Below, in pieces: positions 62,520 through 64,000 of a stretch of 64,000 nt of DNA. The stretch lies in contig NZ_LR593887.1 of the NCBI RefSeq assembly GCF_901538355.1, positions 2,642,920 through 2,706,919 of the forward strand, read 5' to 3'. The notes beneath the pieces were generated by a model, which saw only the letters and a list, made by a program, of their open reading frames with translations, searched no databases and was not told where the DNA came from. The DNA is from Tuwongella immobilis. Its GTDB lineage: Bacteria > Planctomycetota > Planctomycetia > Gemmatales > Gemmataceae. Made by a program: the position numbers and the translations under genes. Every line of letters begins with the position of its first letter. Within the stretch, counting starts at the first letter, position 1.

Positions 62520-63022
62520 ATTTGCACGATGTTCACCAGGGCGTCCAAAAGCGGAAGTCGAAAAAGCGCGTTGGTCGCGGGATTGGCTCCGGCCATGGCA
62601 AGACTGCTAGCCGTGGTCATAAGGGGCAATATGCTAGCGCTGGCGCTGGCTTGCCTAGCTCGATGTTCTCCGGTGGTCAAACGCCGCTGTATCGTCGCGT
62701 TCCGAAACGTGGTTTCAACCAAGCATTCTTTGCTCGCGTTTACGCGGTCGTGAATGTTGCGGATCTCGACGCGCTGTTCAACGATGGTGACACGATCACC
62801 CCGGAACAACTGAAAGCCTCGGGGTTGGCGAAGAAGCCTTGCGACGGATATAAGATCTTGGGCGACGGTGAGTTGACCAAGAAGCTGACTGTTTCTGCTC
62901 ATCTGTTTTCGAAGTCTGCGATTGCGAAGATCGAAGCCAAAGGTGGTACGGTCACCGTGATTCCTGGACCGAAGAAGCCGGTGAAGAATAAGATGAAGCC
63001 TCGGCCTCCGAAGACTGTTTGA
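62516..63022 (+). CDS. rplO: 50S ribosomal protein L15 (uL15)
   Basis: This 168-residue protein has KKRVGRGIGSGHGKTASRGHKGQ, MFSGGQTPLYRRVPKRGF and a C-terminal KKLTVSAHLFSKSAIAKIEAKGGTV segment, all typical of L15, plus a basic Pro/Lys tail. Its ATG overlaps the rpsE stop by four bases. Confidence 0.95.
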   Translation: MNLHDVHQGVQKRKSKKRVGRGIGSGHGKTASRGHKGQYASAGAGLPSSMFSGGQTPLYRRVPKRGFNQAFFARVYAVVNVADLDALFNDGDTITPEQLKASGLAKKPCDGYKILGDGELTKKLTVSAHLFSKSAIAKIEAKGGTVTVIPGPKKPVKNKMKPRPPKTV

Positions 63023-63077
63023 TGATCGATTGGATGAGATTTTTCTCGCAGGATGCCCCTAGCCAGATCGACTGACG

Positions 63078-63123
63078 AGATCGGTTCGTTGAGAAGTCCT
63101 ATGACTTCACGATGAGCCGATCT
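63078..63123 (+). promoter_or_regulatory. Large hairpin directly upstream of secY
   Basis: The arms 63078-63098 and 63103-63123 pair over 20 of 21 positions (one A-A mismatch, three G-T wobbles) with a CTAT loop. It sits 8 bases before the GAGG site of secY (63132-63135). It is an RNA-level regulatory or processing element rather than a terminator, as no T tract follows. Confidence 0.7.
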
Positions 63124-63141
63124 GTCTGCGTGAGGATGATG

Positions 63142-64000
63142 ATGAACCAGCTCAAATCGATCTTCTTGATTCCAGAGTTATCGAAGAAGATCTACTTCAC
63201 TTTGATCATCCTGGCCGTCTATCGCATCGGGTATTTTATCCCGTTGCCGGTGGTCGATCACGTGGAAATGGCCAAGACGATGTCCAATCAAACGGGCGCG
63301 TTTAGCCAATTGTTAAACTTTGTCTCGCAGTTTTCTGGTGGGAACCTGAGCCAAGCCTGTATCTTTGCTCTCGGGATCATGCCCTACATCTCGGCGTCGA
63401 TCATCATGCAGCTTCTTGCTGCGGTGGTTCCTTCGCTTGAGAGGCTCCAGAAGGAAGGCGAAGCGGGTCGCAAGACCATCAATCGCCGCACTCGCCAGCT
63501 GACCGTCGCGATTTGCTTGGTTCAGTCGGTGTTCTGGGTTCGCCATTTGATGGCCCCGGCCAGCTCGGGTGGTCTCGGGCTTGCGGTCGCGGGGTATGCT
63601 TCTGGCTCGGCCTATTTCTTTTACTTCATCTCGACCGTTTTGGTCATGACCGCCGGGACGATGTTCCTGATGTGGTTGGGCGAACAGGTCGATGAATACG
63701 GCATTGGCAACGGTATCTCGCTGATCATCATGGCCGGGATCGTCTGTCGGATTCCCGATGCCACAGTCGCGCTGCTATTCGACGTCACGGAAACGGGTTA
63801 CGTCCTCAAGTCATCACTGTACACCTTGGGCGGAACCGGCGGATCTGACATCTCCTTTGAGAAGCTGATGGTTCTCGGGATCTTGTTTATTGCTGTGGTC
63901 ATGGCCGTGGTGGCGATCACCAAAGCGCAACGTCGGATCCCCTTGCAATCGGCTCGGCACGTCAAGGGGCGTCGTGTTTATGGTGGGACCCGCGCCAATT
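63142..64000 (+). CDS. secY: Protein translocase subunit SecY (3' end outside window)
   Basis: The visible 286 residues have the SecY beginning: FLIPELSKKIYFTLIILAVYRIGYFIPLP, then SGGNLSQACIFALGIMPYISASIIMQLL, and WLGEQVDEYGIGNGISLIIMAGIV. It forms the protein-conducting channel with SecE and SecG. Three ATGs are in a row (63136, 63139, 63142); the last has GAGG six bases upstream. The frame is open to the window edge. Confidence 0.95.
   Translation, partial: MNQLKSIFLIPELSKKIYFTLIILAVYRIGYFIPLPVVDHVEMAKTMSNQTGAFSQLLNFVSQFSGGNLSQACIFALGIMPYISASIIMQLLAAVVPSLERLQKEGEAGRKTINRRTRQLTVAICLVQSVFWVRHLMAPASSGGLGLAVAGYASGSAYFFYFISTVLVMTAGTMFLMWLGEQVDEYGIGNGISLIIMAGIVCRIPDATVALLFDVTETGYVLKSSLYTLGGTGGSDISFEKLMVLGILFIAVVMAVVAITKAQRRIPLQSARHVKGRRVYGGTRAN

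Noticed and set aside
1-64000. CRISPR array, insertion sequence or prophage
   Set aside because: No regularly spaced repeats, no transposase or phage-like gene and no terminal inverted repeats were found; the only recombinase is a Xer-type one in a normal context.

Overview
The window looks like a chromosomal segment of a planctomycete, most likely of the Gemmataceae (a Tuwongella- or Gemmata-like organism; this lineage call is inference). Family-level evidence: three DUF1559 pseudopilin-like genes, a BBP7-type outer-membrane barrel, a PEP-CTERM protein, large FG-GAP/VCBS and PQQ-propeller secreted proteins, a YdjY-domain protein, a Hanks-type kinase fused to other signalling domains, and moderately GC-rich DNA whose codon bias opens many long antisense frames. 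No insertion sequence, prophage, CRISPR array or rRNA was seen; there is one tRNA (Pro, anticodon GGG).

Layout. 1-10 kb: a partial BBP7 gene running off the left edge, a PEP-CTERM protein, tRNA-Pro with a strong terminator, an alpha/beta hydrolase, an ECF sigma factor followed by an SDR and a DUF1330 protein, and a TetR-glycosyltransferase pair whose promoter carries a palindrome in its spacer. 8-15 kb: a hypothetical membrane protein plus DUF1559 gene, a VOC protein (with a decayed partial copy about 2.3 kb away), two lipoproteins, another DUF1559 gene and a TlpA-like thioredoxin. 15-22 kb (minus): DUF1559 - membrane glycosyltransferase - sbcD - sbcC. 22-34 kb (plus): an M28 peptidase and a small membrane protein, then a five-gene cluster (TPR, FG-GAP/VCBS, PQQ propeller, YdjY, lipoprotein) with translational overlaps and a strong terminator. 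33.8-40 kb: a cytochrome-c-like protein, a kinase-pseudoreceiver-HD-GYP fusion, a small protein, a Xer recombinase and a thioredoxin-fold protein. 40-48 kb (minus): an IMPase-family phosphatase, an ABC exporter with a badly degenerated ATPase, an ABC-2 permease and NAD kinase, preceded by dxs and ispA. 48-54 kb: xseB, xseA, a GT39-like enzyme and alanine dehydrogenase (all minus), then a divergent aldo/keto reductase.

54-64 kb is the ribosomal S10-spc gene block: rpsJ, rplD, rplW, rplB, rpsS, rplV, rpsC, rplP, rpmC, rpsQ, rplN, rplE, rpsN, rpsH, rplF, rplR, rpsE, rplO and a partial secY running off the right edge. Three usual members are missing from their places: rplC (L3), rplX (L24) and rpmD (L30). 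The block has a near-consensus promoter overlapped by an inverted repeat, a hairpin where rplC would be, an intrinsic terminator between rplB and rpsS, and a 21-bp hairpin just before secY.

The most interesting points are the kinase/pseudoreceiver/HD-GYP fusion, the ABC exporter with a broken P-loop, the non-standard structure of the ribosomal block and its RNA hairpins, the 22.4-33.7 kb secreted-protein cluster, and the TetR promoter-operator.
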